From NCBI GenBank assembly GCA_037974665.1, contig CM075783.1:40747712-40811711 (forward strand): a stretch of DNA of 64,000 nucleotides, given 5' to 3'. Source of the stretch: Ehretia macrophylla (lineage: Eukaryota; Streptophyta; Magnoliopsida; Boraginales; Ehretiaceae). Of the stretch, positions 46,620-58,843 are shown in pieces. Each line of letters opens with the position of its first letter. Positions within the stretch are counted from its first letter, which is position 1. The position numbers were made by a program, and so were the translations under genes. The notes under the pieces were generated by a model. That model saw only the letters and a program-made list of their open reading frames with translations, did not search any database and was not told where the DNA came from.

Positions 46620-47477
46620 CCTTCTCCCCCTTAAACTAATTGCGCCCACGCAATTCTTACATGATTCAGCGAACAACTCGGGATATCGATCTCGCATCTG
46701 ATCCTCTCTCTCCCATGTGGCATCCTCTAACCCGTGATAATCCCACAGAATCTTAACCATCAGAATGCTTTTAGTTCTCAGCACCTGAACCTTCTGATCT
46801 ACAACCCGCAGAGGTTTCTCTGTATAAGTCAAAGTCTCACTGATCTTTAACGGCTCTGGCTTAAGAATATGAGAAGGATCCGGCTAATACTTCCGAAGCA
46901 TAGACACATGGAAGACGTCATGAATTCTGCCCAAGCTAGGACGTAAAACTAATCTGTAGGCTAATGCACTGACTATTTCAGTTATTTCAAACGGTCCCAC
47001 ATATCTCGGGCTGAGCTTACCCTATTTTTCGTGCCAAATCAAACCCTTACGAGAAAAGATTTTCAGGAATACCCGATCACCCATGACAAATTTCAAATCA
47101 CGTCGACGTCTATCTACATAGCTCTTGTGCCGGCTCTGTGCTGTAAGCATTCTCTTTTTAATAAGCTGCACATTATCAATCATTCTGTTCATCTCAAGCA
47201 ACAAAGTAGGTTCAACATTTTTCATCTTACCAACCTCATCCCAATAAAGAGGGGATCTGTATTTACACCCATAAATTGCCTTATACGGTGCCAAACCAAT
47301 AGTAGCTTGATAACTATTGTTATAGGTGAACTCTGCGAGTGGCAAATACTTCTCCCAACTCTTTCCGAAGTCTAGAATGCAAGCTCGTAACATGTCCTCG
47401 AGTATCAGGATAGTTCTCTCAGATTGACTGTCCGTCTGAGAATGATAAGAAGTACTGAAGCTCAAAGTTATATCCAA
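46530..47477 (-). pseudogene. Chromovirus integrase C-terminus and chromodomain
   Basis: The integrase end reads STSYHSQTDSQSERTILILE (with the DDE glutamate), SWEKYLPLAEFTYNNSYQAT and SYVDRRRRDLKFVMGDRVFL. After a stop near 47022 and a GPFEI-type linker, the chromodomain reads ILMVKILWDYHGLEDATWER followed by MRDRYPELF. Chromodomains of this class are thought to guide integration to marked heterochromatin. The natural stop is lost, so the last frame reads through the purine tract into the LTR. Confidence 0.85.
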
Positions 47478-47501
47478 AGCTTTCTGGATCTTTTGCTAGA
47501 A

Positions 47502-48053
47502 CTAAGATATGAACCTGGGATCTCTATCTGACACAATATTCCTTAGAATCCCATGAAGTCTAACAATATTCTCAACATATAACTCAGTTAGCTTGTCAAG
47601 AGAATCAGTTTTCTTTGTGGCAATGAAATGAGAAGTTTTAGTCAATCTGTCCACGACTACCCAAACGAAATCATTACCTTTCGAAGACCTCAGCAAGTTG
47701 GACACGAAATTCTTAGTATTGTGGTCCCATTTCCACTCCGGTATTGCCAAAGGTTGTAATAACCCTGCAAGTCTCTCATGCTCAGCTTTAACCTTCTGAC
47801 ATGTAAGACATCTAGCAACATAATCAGCAATCTCCCTCTTCATGTTGTTCCACCAGAAGTTCTGTTTCAAATCTCTATACATCTTTGTACTACCTAGATG
47901 GATAGTAGACTTTGAACGGTGAGCCTCAGCAACTATCTCTTTGTTCAAGACTGGTTCATTCAGAATACAAATTCTACCCTTGAATTTAAGAATGCCATCA
48001 TTATGAAGTTTGAAATCCGACTCTTCCCCTTTAGACTTTTCTAAGATTTTCAA
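47502..48053 (-). pseudogene. Chromovirus integrase N-terminus and core
   Basis: The HHCC zinc region is visible as AEAHRSKSTIHLGSTKMYRD...CLTCQKVKAEH. It leads into the core with FVWVVVDRLTKTSHFI and LHGILRNIVSDRDPRFIS (second D). A stop and frame change near 47500 separate it from the C-terminal part. It would process and insert the element's cDNA if intact. Confidence 0.87.
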
Positions 48054-48401
48054 TAGTTGAGGATCAGTTTGTTGAGCTTCTCAAATCCTGGATAGCAATA
48101 AAGATTAAATCTGCAAACTTGCAAATTGAATACCAGAATTTGAAGTCTTAGGCTTCCATAAGCATAATTCTTCCATGAATTCTCAATTTTTGATAATCAA
48201 GCTAGCAAAAGTAGCATTTCGACTCAAAGCATCAGCAACAATATTGGCCTTACCGGGTAGATAATTAATAGTGCAATTATAGTCCTCAAGTAATTCCAAC
48301 CAACGCCTCTGCCTCATGTTCAACTCCTTCTGTGAAAACAGATATTTCAAGCTCTTATGCTCTGTAAAGATCTCAAATTTGTTGCCCCAGAGATAATTAC
48401 G

Positions 48402-49476
48402 TCATTTCTTTAATGCAAGAATAATAATTGTGAGCTCCAGATCGTGCGTCGGATAGTTAAGTTCATAAAGTTTCAGTTTCCTGGAAGTATATGCAATAGC
48501 CTTTCTATTCTGCATCAATACACAGCCCAGACCCTCCTTAGAAGCATCACTATAGATTACTAGATTATCAGAACCCTCAAGTAGAGCAAGAATAGGAGCT
48601 GTGGTTAACCTCTTCTTCAATTCCTGGAAACTAGCCTCACATTTATCATTCCAGTCAGACACCGTCTTTTTCTGAGTAAGCTGAGTAAAAAGCCCTGCAA
48701 TTTTAGAGAAATCCTTGACAAATCTCCGATAATACCCTGCTAAGCCAAGAAAGCTACGGATCTCTTTAACAGTTTTAGGTCGTTTCCAAGCTAATACAAC
48801 CTCAATCTTCGCGGGATCAACAGAAATACCATCCTACGAGATAATATGGCCGAGAAAAGCAACTTGTTTAAGCTAGAATTCACATTTGCTGAACTTTGCG
48901 AATAGCTGATGCTCTTGAAGAGTCTGCAATACAATCCTGAGATGCTGTTCATGCTTCGCCTCAGATTTAGAATATACAAGAATATCATCAATGAAGATAA
49001 CCACAAATTGGTCCAAATAAGGACGGAATACCCTCTGCATTAAATCCATGAATGCGGCGGGAGCATTAGTCAGACCAAACGGCAGAACAACAAACTTATA
49101 GTGACCATAACGAGTTCTGAAAGCAGTGTTAGGCACATCATCTTTCTTAATCCTCAACTGATAATAATCCTGCCTCATATCAAATTTAGAAAATACCCTG
49201 GCCCCTTGCAACTGATCAAATAACTCTTCAATTAAAGGCAATGGATATTTATTTTTAACAGTTACCTTATTAAGATCCCGATAATCAATGAATGCGAAGA
49301 GATCCATCTTTCTTCTTAACAAATAGAATTGGTGCACCCCAAGGTGAAGAACTCGGCTGAATGAATCCCTTCTCAAGCAAACCCTGGAGTTGAACTTTCA
49401 ATTCTTGCAATTCGGGTGGAGCCATTCTATACGGAATCCTAGAGATAGAAATTGTCCCCAGTAATAAGTCAATCAT
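48402..49476 (-). pseudogene. Chromovirus reverse transcriptase and RNase H
   Basis: The RT blocks are [37 protein letters not shown], then, after a frameshift near 49300, [55 protein letters not shown] and the catalytic FIDDILVYS. RNase H starts at about 48590 with [19 protein letters not shown]. The aspartates of the catalytic box are intact, but the frameshift and later stops rule out a working enzyme. Confidence 0.88.
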
Positions 49477-49485
49477 GAATTTTAT

Positions 49486-50060
49486 CTATCTATCAGGTGG
49501 TAAACCAGGTAATTCCTCAGGAAAACCCCCCGAAAACTCTCTCACAATAGGCACATTATTCAGTTTTAGCTTCTTCGTAGGTTGATTAATCAAATAGGTC
49601 AAATAAGCATCATAACCTTTACTCAACATTTTAGTCGCCTTAATAGAATAAATTATACAAGTACCCGTAGACTTACGACTACCAATAATCTCAATTACAT
49701 GTTGATTAGGCACTTCTAGTTTCACAATTTTTCTTCTACAATCTAGATAAGCATAATATTTACTCAACCAATCCATACCCAGAATTATTTCAAAGTCCTT
49801 AAAGGGTAAGATAATCAAATCAACAGGAAAGACTCGACCCCCAATATACAATTCACAGGTTTTACATACAAATTCAGTGAAAATTTTAATGCCCACAGGT
49901 AAACCTACCTTAATCTTATAAGGCAACTTATCAATTTCAATGCAGTAGATTGAGTGCACATAAGTATGATAAATGAGTGTGTAGGCCCAGTATCAATTAA
50001 AACTGTAACTGATTTATTATTGAGAAGAAAAATACCTTCAACAACTGCAGACGTATCAGG
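49486..50060 (-). pseudogene. Chromovirus aspartic protease
   Basis: The active-site block SVTVLIDTGPTHSFI (DTG triad) lies near 50000. A frame change near 49930 leads to the second half with LPVGIKIFTEFVCKTCELYI and FEIILGMDWLSKYYAYLDCR, the LGMDWL block of Ty3 proteases. The tail with VREFSGGFPEELPGLPPDR leads to the RT. Confidence 0.82.
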
Positions 50061-51253
50061 AAGCTCCTCTACATCTAGAGCAAATACTCGAGCCTGTCCC
50101 CGTGGTGCTGGTGCTGTAGCTGGTGCCCTGGTCTGAGAACTCTGTCCAGATGTCTGACCTCTGGTGTTCTTGAATTTCAAACAATCCTTGACCCTATGCT
50201 GGTCACTCCCACAATCGGTATGCCTGTTCAATTTCCTCAAACAGTTCTCTTTAGTATGGCCTTAACGTTGACAAAAGTTACACTGCTAGTGATGTCTTGC
50301 AACAGTGCCTCCGAAGGAGCTCTGTAAGAAGAGGTAGCTAAACTACCCTGCTGAGACCGTGCTACAGCTGGACAAGACTGCCCCTGATTCTGACTCTGAA
50401 CTGGTCGTGCCTGAGTCTGAGTAGGCCCAGTGTAACTCTGAGTCTGCCTCTGCTGCTGACTCTGACCAACTAAAACAGCCTGCCTCTGAAATCCCTAGCT
50501 CTAAGTCTGGTGTAGCCGTTTACTCGGCCGGCTCAGTTCTCCAAACAAGTTTGCTTTACGTTTCTCATACCTGGCAGCTATCCTGACAGCTGCTGCATAG
50601 GAAGGAAATTCTTGAGTGGATAGATTCACTGAAATATCGGGCCTCAACCCCATAACAAATCTCTGGATTCTTTTGATCTCTGGCTGCACCAATACAGGCA
50701 CATAGCGGGACAAGCGAGTGAATGCAGCATCATACTAATCAACGATCATGTTGCCCTGTTTCAAATTAATGAAATCCTACTCTTGTCTTTCAATAGCCGT
50801 TTCAGTAATGTACTTCTCTCGGAATTCTCTAACAAACTCATCCCAAGTCCGAGATATTGTGTCCGCCTCCTACCTGGATTTAACGGTGTGCCATCACTGC
50901 TCGGCATCTCCCTTGAGCAAAAATTCAGCACATGCAACCCGCCTCGCATCAGAGTACTCGAGGCCTGTAAGAATTTTCTCTACTTTGTTCAACCACTGTT
51001 CAGCCTGCATATCATCTGGTTTCCCAAAGAAACTAGATGGTCCACGGTGCAGAAATTTTTCAAGGTAATTACTACCACTGCCCTCTGCTCCAGTCTGATC
51101 CTGAACCGGATTGCCCGCAGGGACATTACCTCCCTGCCTCTGAAGTACTTGAGCAATCTACTCTATAGCAGCGGTCAACTATGCATTAATTGTACTCTGG
51201 TCAACCTCTTCTTCTCCAACATTCAGATTTCTATTCTGCCAACGAGGCTCCAT
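50061..51253 (-). pseudogene. Chromovirus gag
   Basis: The likely start ATG is at 51251-51253 (MEPRWQNRNLNVGEEEVDQS). Capsid blocks FFGKPDDMQAEQWLNKVEKI, AEFLLKGDAEQWW and RFVMGLRPDISVNLST follow, then a Q/S-rich stretch and the zinc knuckle C-x2-C-x4-H-x4-C near 50250 (CNFCQR, stop, GHTKENC). Several stops lie in the frame, two of them within the first 35 codons. Gag would form the particle. Confidence 0.82.
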
Positions 51254-51609
51254 CTCGAGTAGCTAGAATGCAAAGTGTTATAACATGTATATATGTAGTT
51301 TACAAGTAAAGTACATAAGAAGAAGTTCAAATAAGTTCACATAAAGTCACATATATAAGATCATATGAATATTTCATATACATGAGGTACATATAAGTCA
51401 CTTAATCATACTTTACATTCTAGACTTTCCACATTCATACAATAACTCTTAAAAGACCTTTCACATTTTTATTTCCATGCTAGCATGTTCTTTACCAATT
51501 CAGTTTTCACTTAGTCAAATCAAGAGTCATTGATTCATACAATCACGCAATCACGTAATAGACCTCTACCCACAGACCAAGAAACATATCCCGACTCATG
51601 CATTCTATA

Positions 51610-51621
51610 GCTCTGATACCA
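51610..51621 (-). promoter_or_regulatory. Primer binding site, tRNA-iMet
   Basis: The minus strand reads TGGTATCAGAGC six bases after the 5' LTR end, the standard initiator-tRNA site of plant chromoviruses. Confidence 0.88.
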
Positions 51622-51627
51622 GCTAAA

Positions 51628-54098
51628 TGTCAATCCTTGACCCAACCCCACGCTAAAGGTTAAGTTCAGACCCGATAAACGGACAGAGTCTCCTCTGTAC
51701 TGTGACATTCTGAAAACCTGTAAGCATTCAAATAAGCAACAGAACAGCAAGAACTCCATTTCTAATTCAAAACCTAACTTCAAGGCCATCCAAGCCTTAA
51801 GTCATACAAACAGTTTAGATACATACAAGCATGCATTCACAATATAACTTCCTTACAAAACTGCTTATCATACCACTCCATGATAGCATTTAAACATTCT
51901 TAGAAATTAAATACAGCCATTGCAACCCCCTACAACCACACACAAGCATGCAACAAGCTAAAGGTGAGGAGTTTAGTTTTTTTTTTACATGCCATAGTGC
52001 TTATCATTCATTACATTTACTTACAACTACACAAATATGTACATGAGCTCAAAGGCTCCCAAAATAGAACATTATAAACAACAAACAAGGTCTTAACAAC
52101 ATAACAGCACGACAATCCACCTCAAGCAAGTAGGATACTGCAACTAAGGAAACTGATCAGTCTGGACCTCCTGCTCTCCACCCTCAACCAAATCAAGTTG
52201 GGGTTCAACCTCAGCGTCTCCTGAAACATATTAGCGAGGTATGAGCAACTACTATTGCCCAGTGAGGGATAAGGTCCAACTAGGGCATGTAATGCAACAA
52301 GTAAAACAATTAAGCAATAAAAGCAAATAAAAGACAATATAAATAGCCAATGACCACACAAATCAAAGGATATGATACACTTAACCCTAACACTCCAGAA
52401 TTCTCTTATCTTCGATCACGAACCACGATCAATGTGCCAGCATAATCTCAATCACTCTAATGGGTGTATTTCGGATGTACCCCGATAAACCTATGACCTA
52501 ACACCCCCTGGCAATCTCCGGACCAGGCGAGTGAGGGACTAGGGCATGGAGATCGAATATCTATTGGCAAGCTTGCTGCCGCCCCAACTGATATTCAACT
52601 CATCCTCCCCTGATACTATTGTTGCGCAACCACTATGCAATACACTTATCAATGGCAATACAATAACAATAATGGAAACAATAACACATAGGAGGAACAA
52701 CAATGTAGGTTGTCCTTAAAATAGTTAGAATAGAAGCATTAACAAATAAACAATTAAAGGATTACAAAGGGCAATAACATAATTCACATAGAACTTTACC
52801 AAAAGCTCAAGAATGTCTTAAAAACACATTTAAACACGCAAGGAGCCTTTGCAAGGTCTTAGGAGCGTGAGACAATCGAATTCTTACTTCAACCCCTTTG
52901 AAACCTAAACCATTTTCCTTCCAAACTCATGCTATTGTCCTAGATTCGTAAGTAACCTATTCCATACTTTTAATTAACGCATAAGGTACCCTTAAGACTC
53001 TCGAAGTTGCCCAATTACCCGAGTTTAGCACAAAAGCCTCAATTTTGCTCTTATGACTTTGTACTACACATACCTCAACTGGGACTCAATCAAGGGCTAG
53101 CAAAGCTTATTTGGAACCTATATAGCCTAGGAATACCAAAAGTGAAGGCCAATTCAACCCGGATTCACGATAGCCCTAAAACTCCTTTTAAAAAGTTGCC
53201 TAATTCAAGGTTTTATTAGGTTACGAGCAATTAAACCTTACGGAGTCTTTACACTACCCTCATTAGCACCTAAAGCATCTATTTGGACCATTGAATCAAG
53301 CTATAAGGTTCGATTTCACAAAACCCTAGAAATTCCATCACTATTCACCCCTACGAATCAACCACCGATTTCAAACGTTTAAAATATGAAACAATGGCAT
53401 AAATGTGGTCTCTACTACTTGTATACAACATACATTAGCATATTTGAGCATTGAATGATCATTTGAGAGCAAATCAAGAAATTCAAGAAAGTTGTAACAT
53501 TTCAATAATGCAAAATAAGCATGCAAATCCCTCACCTAAGGTGCGTAGAAGCTTGGGAAAGGCTTAAGAACCCTCTAAACTACTTGTACCTAGCTTGGCT
53601 TGGCTTGGAATGGAGAATTGAAGAGCAAAAATTCTTCTCTTGGCACAAGTAGGGCTGTCGGGTTTCAACTCCTGTTTTCAGCTTCTTCTTTTTTATGTTA
53701 TGTTATGCTTATAAGTGTTCTGTTGGGTATAGGTCAAGTGGTGTTAAGTTGGGTGGGTTTATGTCTACTAAAATGGGTCTAGTTGGCTTAAAAACAAGTC
53801 CAATAGAGCGTTAATATGATAACTAACTCAAATATAAAATTTAGCTACGTAATACTATTCATTTAACCACTAAAACATTTTCCAAACGAAGGCTCCTAGC
53901 ACAAATCGCTCAAAAACACATTTTTCTCATTCCTAAAATAATTAATGTGATTCAAGAAAAATGTTAATTCGAAATAATTAAGCAGTTGAAAAATGTGATG
54001 AATAGTAATCATGTAAAGCAACAAGTAATACACAGAAGATATGCTCAAATAGTGAATGTAACAATAGGTAAATGTACGGTTAAGTCTCGGGCGTCACA
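51628..54098 (-). repeat. 5' LTR of the chromovirus
   Basis: On the minus strand it starts TGTGACGCCCGAGACTTAAC and ends at TGACA next to the primer site. Its ORFs (including a 79-codon one) also occur in the 3' LTR and carry no domain. Confidence 0.92.
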
Positions 54099-54103
54099 TA
54101 TAT

Positions 54104-54977
54104 TACCTGTCTTTTGAGAATGCTCACATGACTTACAAAAATAGTATGAATCTCAGAATAAAGACGGCCAAAAGAACCCATATTCTAGCACATTTCTCGC
54201 CATCCTCTTAGCCCCAAAGTGACCTCCACAAGCATAGGAATGACAAAAGGTAAGAATAAAGATAATTTTATTTTCAGGAATGCACATTCTTATCACTTGA
54301 TCTGCACCATGCTTCCATAAGTATAGGTCATCCCACACATAGTATTTGGCATCACTCTTGATCTTATCCCTTCGAACCTTAGACAAACCAGGAGGTAACA
54401 TATCAGTAACCAAATAATTGACAATATCCGCATACCAAGGCAATGTCCCACTTGCGGAAAACAATTGCTCATCAAGAAATATTTCCTGCAAATGAAGCTC
54501 ATCTTTCACATGAACTAAACGACTCAAATGATCTCTGACACAATTTTCTGTCCCTCTTTTGTCTTTGATCTCCAAATCAAATTCACTTAAGAGAAGTATC
54601 CATCTTATTAATCTTGGTTTCTCATCTTTCTTAGTCATCAAATAACGCAGAGCTGCATAATCAAAGTAAACAATGACTTTAGTACCTGGCAAATACAATT
54701 GAAACTTTTCTAAAGCAAAAACAAAAGCAAGTTCTTTTTCAGTAGTAAAATAATTTCTCTGAGCATCATTCAAAGTCTTGGAAGCATAGTAAATGGCATG
54801 AGATGCTCTTCCAATTCTTTGACCCAAAACAGCTCCTACTGCATAATCACTTGCGTCGCACATTATCTCGAAATGAATGTTCCAGTTAAAAGGCTGGATA
54901 ACAGGGGTAGAAGTCAACAGTTCCTTCAGCTTATCAAACGCCTTTTTCGCATGCCTCATCGAACTCAAAAACCACAT
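54104..54977 (-). pseudogene. Athila RNase H and integrase N-terminus
   Basis: The frame starts after a frameshift at the end of the RT. It reads [20 protein letters not shown] and [16 protein letters not shown] of RNase H. The integrase N-terminal region follows, with [20 protein letters not shown] and ...GFFWPSLF, where a stop falls. The remaining FCKSCEHSQKTG zinc half runs into the chromovirus target site. The protein continues at 44145 on the far side. Confidence 0.88.
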
Positions 54978-55730
54978 CCTTTTGTAACAACTTGCATAGG
55001 GGTAATGCTATTTTGGAGAAGTCCTTGATAAATCTTCGGTAAAAACTTGCATGTCCAAGAAAAGAACGAACTTCCCGTACACTAGTGGGGTAAGGGATAG
55101 ATTGGATAACATCAACTTTAGCTTTATCTATCTCAATTCCCCTAGATGAAACAACATGACCCAAAACTATACCTTGTTCAACCATAAAATGACATTTTTC
55201 AGAATTTAACACAAGGTTAGTTTCTATGCATCTTCGAAGAACTAGTGTAAGGTTATGCAAACAGTTATCAAAATAGTCTCCATAAACTGTGAAATCATCC
55301 ATAAAAACCTCTAAGATATGCTCAAGATAATCTAAAAATATGCTAACCATACACCTTTGGAAAGTGGCTGGGGCATCGCAAAGGCCAAAGGGCATGCAAC
55401 GATATGCAAATGTCCCGAATGGGCATGTAAAAGTTGTTTTCTCTTGATCATCCGGAGCAATTTCTATCTGAAAATAACCTGAATAACCATCAAGGAAACA
55501 ATACTAAGAATGACCAACTAACCTTTCAAGCATTTGATCAATAAAAGGTAAAAAGAGGTGTTCCTTGCGGGTTACGGCATTTAGTTTCCTATAGTCTATA
55601 CAAACCCGCCACTCATTCTAAACACGGGTAGTGACTGACTCATCATTCTGATTTTTCACAACAGTTATTCCAGTCTTTTTAGGAACCACTTGAACCGGGC
55701 TAACCTAATTGTTATCTGAAATAGGGTAAA
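54934..55730 (-). pseudogene. Athila reverse transcriptase
   Basis: The well-kept part is MPFGLCDAPATFQRCMVSIF, EVFMDDFTVYG (catalytic MDD intact) and VREVRSFLGHASFYRRFIKD. Upstream (55395-55730) the blocks PVQVVPKKTGITVV, WRVCIDYRKLNAVTRKEHLF and CFLDGYSGYFQIEIAPDDQE are readable. They are cut by stops where tryptophan or glutamine is expected (for example before YCFLDGYSGY). Confidence 0.87.
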
Positions 55731-56552
55731 TTACTCCAACTTCAAGAAGTTTGAGGATCTCATTTTTAACTACTTCCATCATAGGCGGGTTCAATCTTCT
55801 TTGCGGTTGACTGGTAAGTTTTGCCCCTTCTTCAAGTAAGATCCGATGCATGTATGTAGACGGGCTAATTCATTTAATATCTGCAATTGTCCAACCAACA
55901 TCTGTCTTATGCTCCTTAAGGACCTACACAAGCTTTTCTTCTTGTGGTGCACTAAGTTTACTGGAGATAATCACTGGTAATGTTCCTCCGTCTCCAAGGA
56001 ACACTTACTTGAGGTGATTGGGGAGAGGTTTCAAATCTGGAATAAGGGCCTGCAAAATAGAAGGTAAAGGTCTATCGTTAGAAATGGGTAATGTAATATA
56101 AAGAACTTTACCTGACTGTTGTAGCTTAGGACAATCATTCAATGCTGCAACAGTTTCCTGCAAATCAACACTCAAGGCTAACTCCTCATTCTCTTCCTCA
56201 AGATATTTACTAATGGTAACTTCTAATCCATCTTTTCCATCAAATTCAAAAAACTTGATGTGCTAAAGAATTAATCATATCAATAGAATAAACAGGATTA
56301 TCATCACCAGGATATTTCATGGCATCATAAATATTAAACTTAATAATTTCACCATCAAATTCCATGGTAAGTGTGCCACTATGAACATCTATCTTAGTCT
56401 TGGATGTTTTTAAGAATGGTCTTCCTAACAAAATAGGAGTATTTTGATCACCGTTCTCCATATCAAGCACATAGAAATCAGCAGGAAAAACCAAAATATT
56501 AACTTGCACAAGAACATCCTCAACTACACCCTTATGATAGGCATTAGATCTA
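55731..56552 (-). pseudogene. Athila protease C-terminal part and linker to RT
   Basis: The frame 56246-56569 reads IQLADRSNAYHKGVVEDVLV, FPADFYVLDMENGDQNTPIL and LGRPFLKTSKTKIDVHSGTL, the second half of the Athila aspartic protease. The stretch below 56246 is the acidic and proline-rich linker before RT, now carrying stops. Confidence 0.82.
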
Positions 56553-57212
56553 TCAGCTAATTGAATCACTATTCAAAGACCCAAGTTTTGAAGAAGCATA
56601 TATCGAATATGGCATGACATTAATGGAGGCTCTTAAATCTAACATGGCCTTCTCAAATCTAGTGTTACTTATCGTACAAAGGATAATAAACATACCTGGA
56701 TCTTTGCACTTTACAGGTAGTTTTCTTTGAATAACCACAGAAACATTATCCCCTACTCTCACATTCTCACAACCTTTAAGTTTTTGTTTCCTCTTAATTG
56801 TACACAACTCTTTCAAGAATTTAGCATAACGAGGTACTTGTTTAATAGCATCTAAAAGTGAAATATTTATCTTGCATCTTCGAAAAGTCTCATATAAATC
56901 TTTATTTTGCTCATCTTTTCTAGATTCTGCTAAGGCTTGAGGAAAAGGGTGTATTGGTTTATAATCAGAAAGAGGTGGAAACTTACGCTTAGGTGCCTCA
57001 TCATCATTGGGCACGCTCTTGTCTTCAACGACGTTTTTCTTTTTTTCTTGCTTCGACGCCTTTTCTGGAATCCCTAACTCTTTATCACTTTTCAAAATGA
57101 TTGCACTTGCATTTTCTCTTGGATTTATTGCCGTTTGAGAAGGTAGTTTTCCTGAACTCTGCACCTCTAGTCGACTAATTATTGTTGCCATTTGCCCTAC
57201 CTGCTTGTCCAA
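56553..57212 (-). pseudogene. Athila gag C-terminus and protease start
   Basis: The 219-codon frame runs from MDKQVGQMATIISRLEVQSS through a lysine-rich stretch and FPPLSDYKPIHPFPQALAES to RFEKAMLDLRASINVMPYSI. The last block is the protease active site with DLGAS changed to DLRAS, which would weaken or abolish catalysis. Confidence 0.82.
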
Positions 57213-58481
57213 ACTTTGAATACTGGTTGAAATTGTAAAGTACTAGAGGCAAGAGACTTAACAATATCTTCTAAAGACATACTTGAATTAGACGTTTGGC
57301 CCGATTGTTGATATGGTTGTTTATACTGCTGAAAATTTGGGCGATTTTGAGTTGTGGACTGATTTGCTTGTGGATTCCCATAGCTAAGATTGGGGTGATC
57401 CCTTCATCCTGGATTATATGTGTTCGAAAAAGGATTATACTTACTTTGTGGTTGTCCAGGAAAACCACCAGCCGTATTCACTTGTTTAACGGACTCCTCT
57501 TGAAGAGTTAGGCATATATCGGTTGGATGCCCCACTACCGAGCAAATCCCACAAGCCTTTGCTATTTGCATATTACTTACAGCTATTTGACGAACAAGAG
57601 AAGTTAGACTTGCAATCTATTCTTCAAGGGATGAAACATTTACCTCATTAACACGCTTAGACAGAGCTTCGAGCCTTTTGCCAAACTGTTGAGAATTGAC
57701 CGCCATATTTGCAATCAAAATTTTCGCGGCCTCTGGAGTTTTATCCACCAAGGCTCCTCCACTCGCGACATCAATCATGCTCCTATCAATGGGTAGAAGA
57801 CCCTCATAGAAATATTAGATAAGTAGTTGCTCACTAATCTGATGATGGGGGGTAGTTCGCACATAATCTTTTGAAACATTCCCAATATTCGTGCGGGGAC
57901 TCCCTACTATGCTGCCTTATACCACAAATGTCTTTTTGTATGTTGGCCGCCCTTGAAGCTGGGAAATACTTCTCCAAAAATAACCTTTTCATCTTGTTCC
58001 ATGTGGTAACACTCCCACAAGGTAGATAATAGAGTCAATCCTTAGCCGCATCCTTCAGAGAAAACGGAAAGGCTCTTAATTTGATCTGCTCGTCAGTCAC
58101 CCCCGTGGGCTTTATACTCGTGCATACCACATGAAGCTCTTTTAAATGCTTGTAAAGATCTTCACTTGCAAGGCCATGAAAAGTAGGCAAAAGATGTATT
58201 AGGCCAGATTTTAACTCAAAAGTAATATTAGCATCTAAAGTAGGAAACATTATGCATAAGGGTTGTTGATCTAAATCAGGGGTGGCAAGCTCCTTCAAAG
58301 TTTGATTTCTAGCCATGACTTCCTCTTCTTCTGAATCAAAATCACTAGCAAATAGGGAATCAACAACTAGTTCGTTCTCTTCAGAATTCCTCCGAGCTTC
58401 TTTTCTTAACCTGTGCGCAGTTTTTTCTATTTCTAGATTGTACTGCAAATCACTTTGTTTAATAGATCGAGTGACAATCAT
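57213..58481 (-). pseudogene. Athila gag
   Basis: It starts MIVTRSIKQSDLQYNLEIEK at 58481. The capsid blocks SGLIHLLPTFHGLASEDLYK, HLKELHVVCTSIKPTGVTDE and FPFSLKDAAKD end at a TGA where tryptophan is expected. LFLEKYFPASRAANIQKDIC and a C-x-x-x-GHP zinc-like motif near 57525 follow in broken frames. Confidence 0.82.
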
Positions 58482-58820
58482 AAAATCAAGAAAGCGCTAA
58501 TAAACCACGAAAAATAACGCAGGAAAAAGAAATCTAGAGAAATAAGAAAAATAAAAAATCTACGCAAAAACACAAAAATTCCTAAAAATCCTAGTAAACG
58601 ATGGAATTTGGCCTTAAGAGGTAGGGTTCATAAGTCCTATGGACTAATGAGACTTGCTCAGAACGTCGTTTCCCTTCAGAAAAGTAAAGTTTCGAGACTT
58701 AATTCTACCAAAATTTTGAAAACTACTAAAATTGTAACGATAAAAAAAATATTTTTTTTTAAGATTTCAAGAACGAAATAAAAAATGCAAAAAAAAAACA
58801 CAAAAATAAACTAGAATAAC

Positions 58821-58838
58821 TCCCCGGCAACGGCGCCA
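58821..58838 (-). promoter_or_regulatory. Primer binding site, tRNA-Asp
   Basis: The minus strand reads TGGCGCCGTTGCCGGGGA five bases after the LTR end, the typical Athila/Tat site. Confidence 0.88.
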
Positions 58839-58843
58839 AAATT

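Larger units (their letters stand above)
44151..54098 (-). mobile_element. Complete Tekay/Del-type chromovirus (9948 bp)
   Basis: LTRs of 2469 and 2471 bp flank a 5-kb internal region with gag, protease, RT, RNase H, integrase and a chromodomain on the minus strand. Identical target duplications TATAT (44146-44150, 54099-54103) lie in the Athila integrase. The primer site TGGTATCAGAGC (tRNA-iMet) and purine tract are in place. The long LTRs and chromodomain fit the plant Tekay clade. Stops and frameshifts are spread over the coding region and the LTRs have visibly diverged, so this copy is inactive and not recent. Confidence 0.92.
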
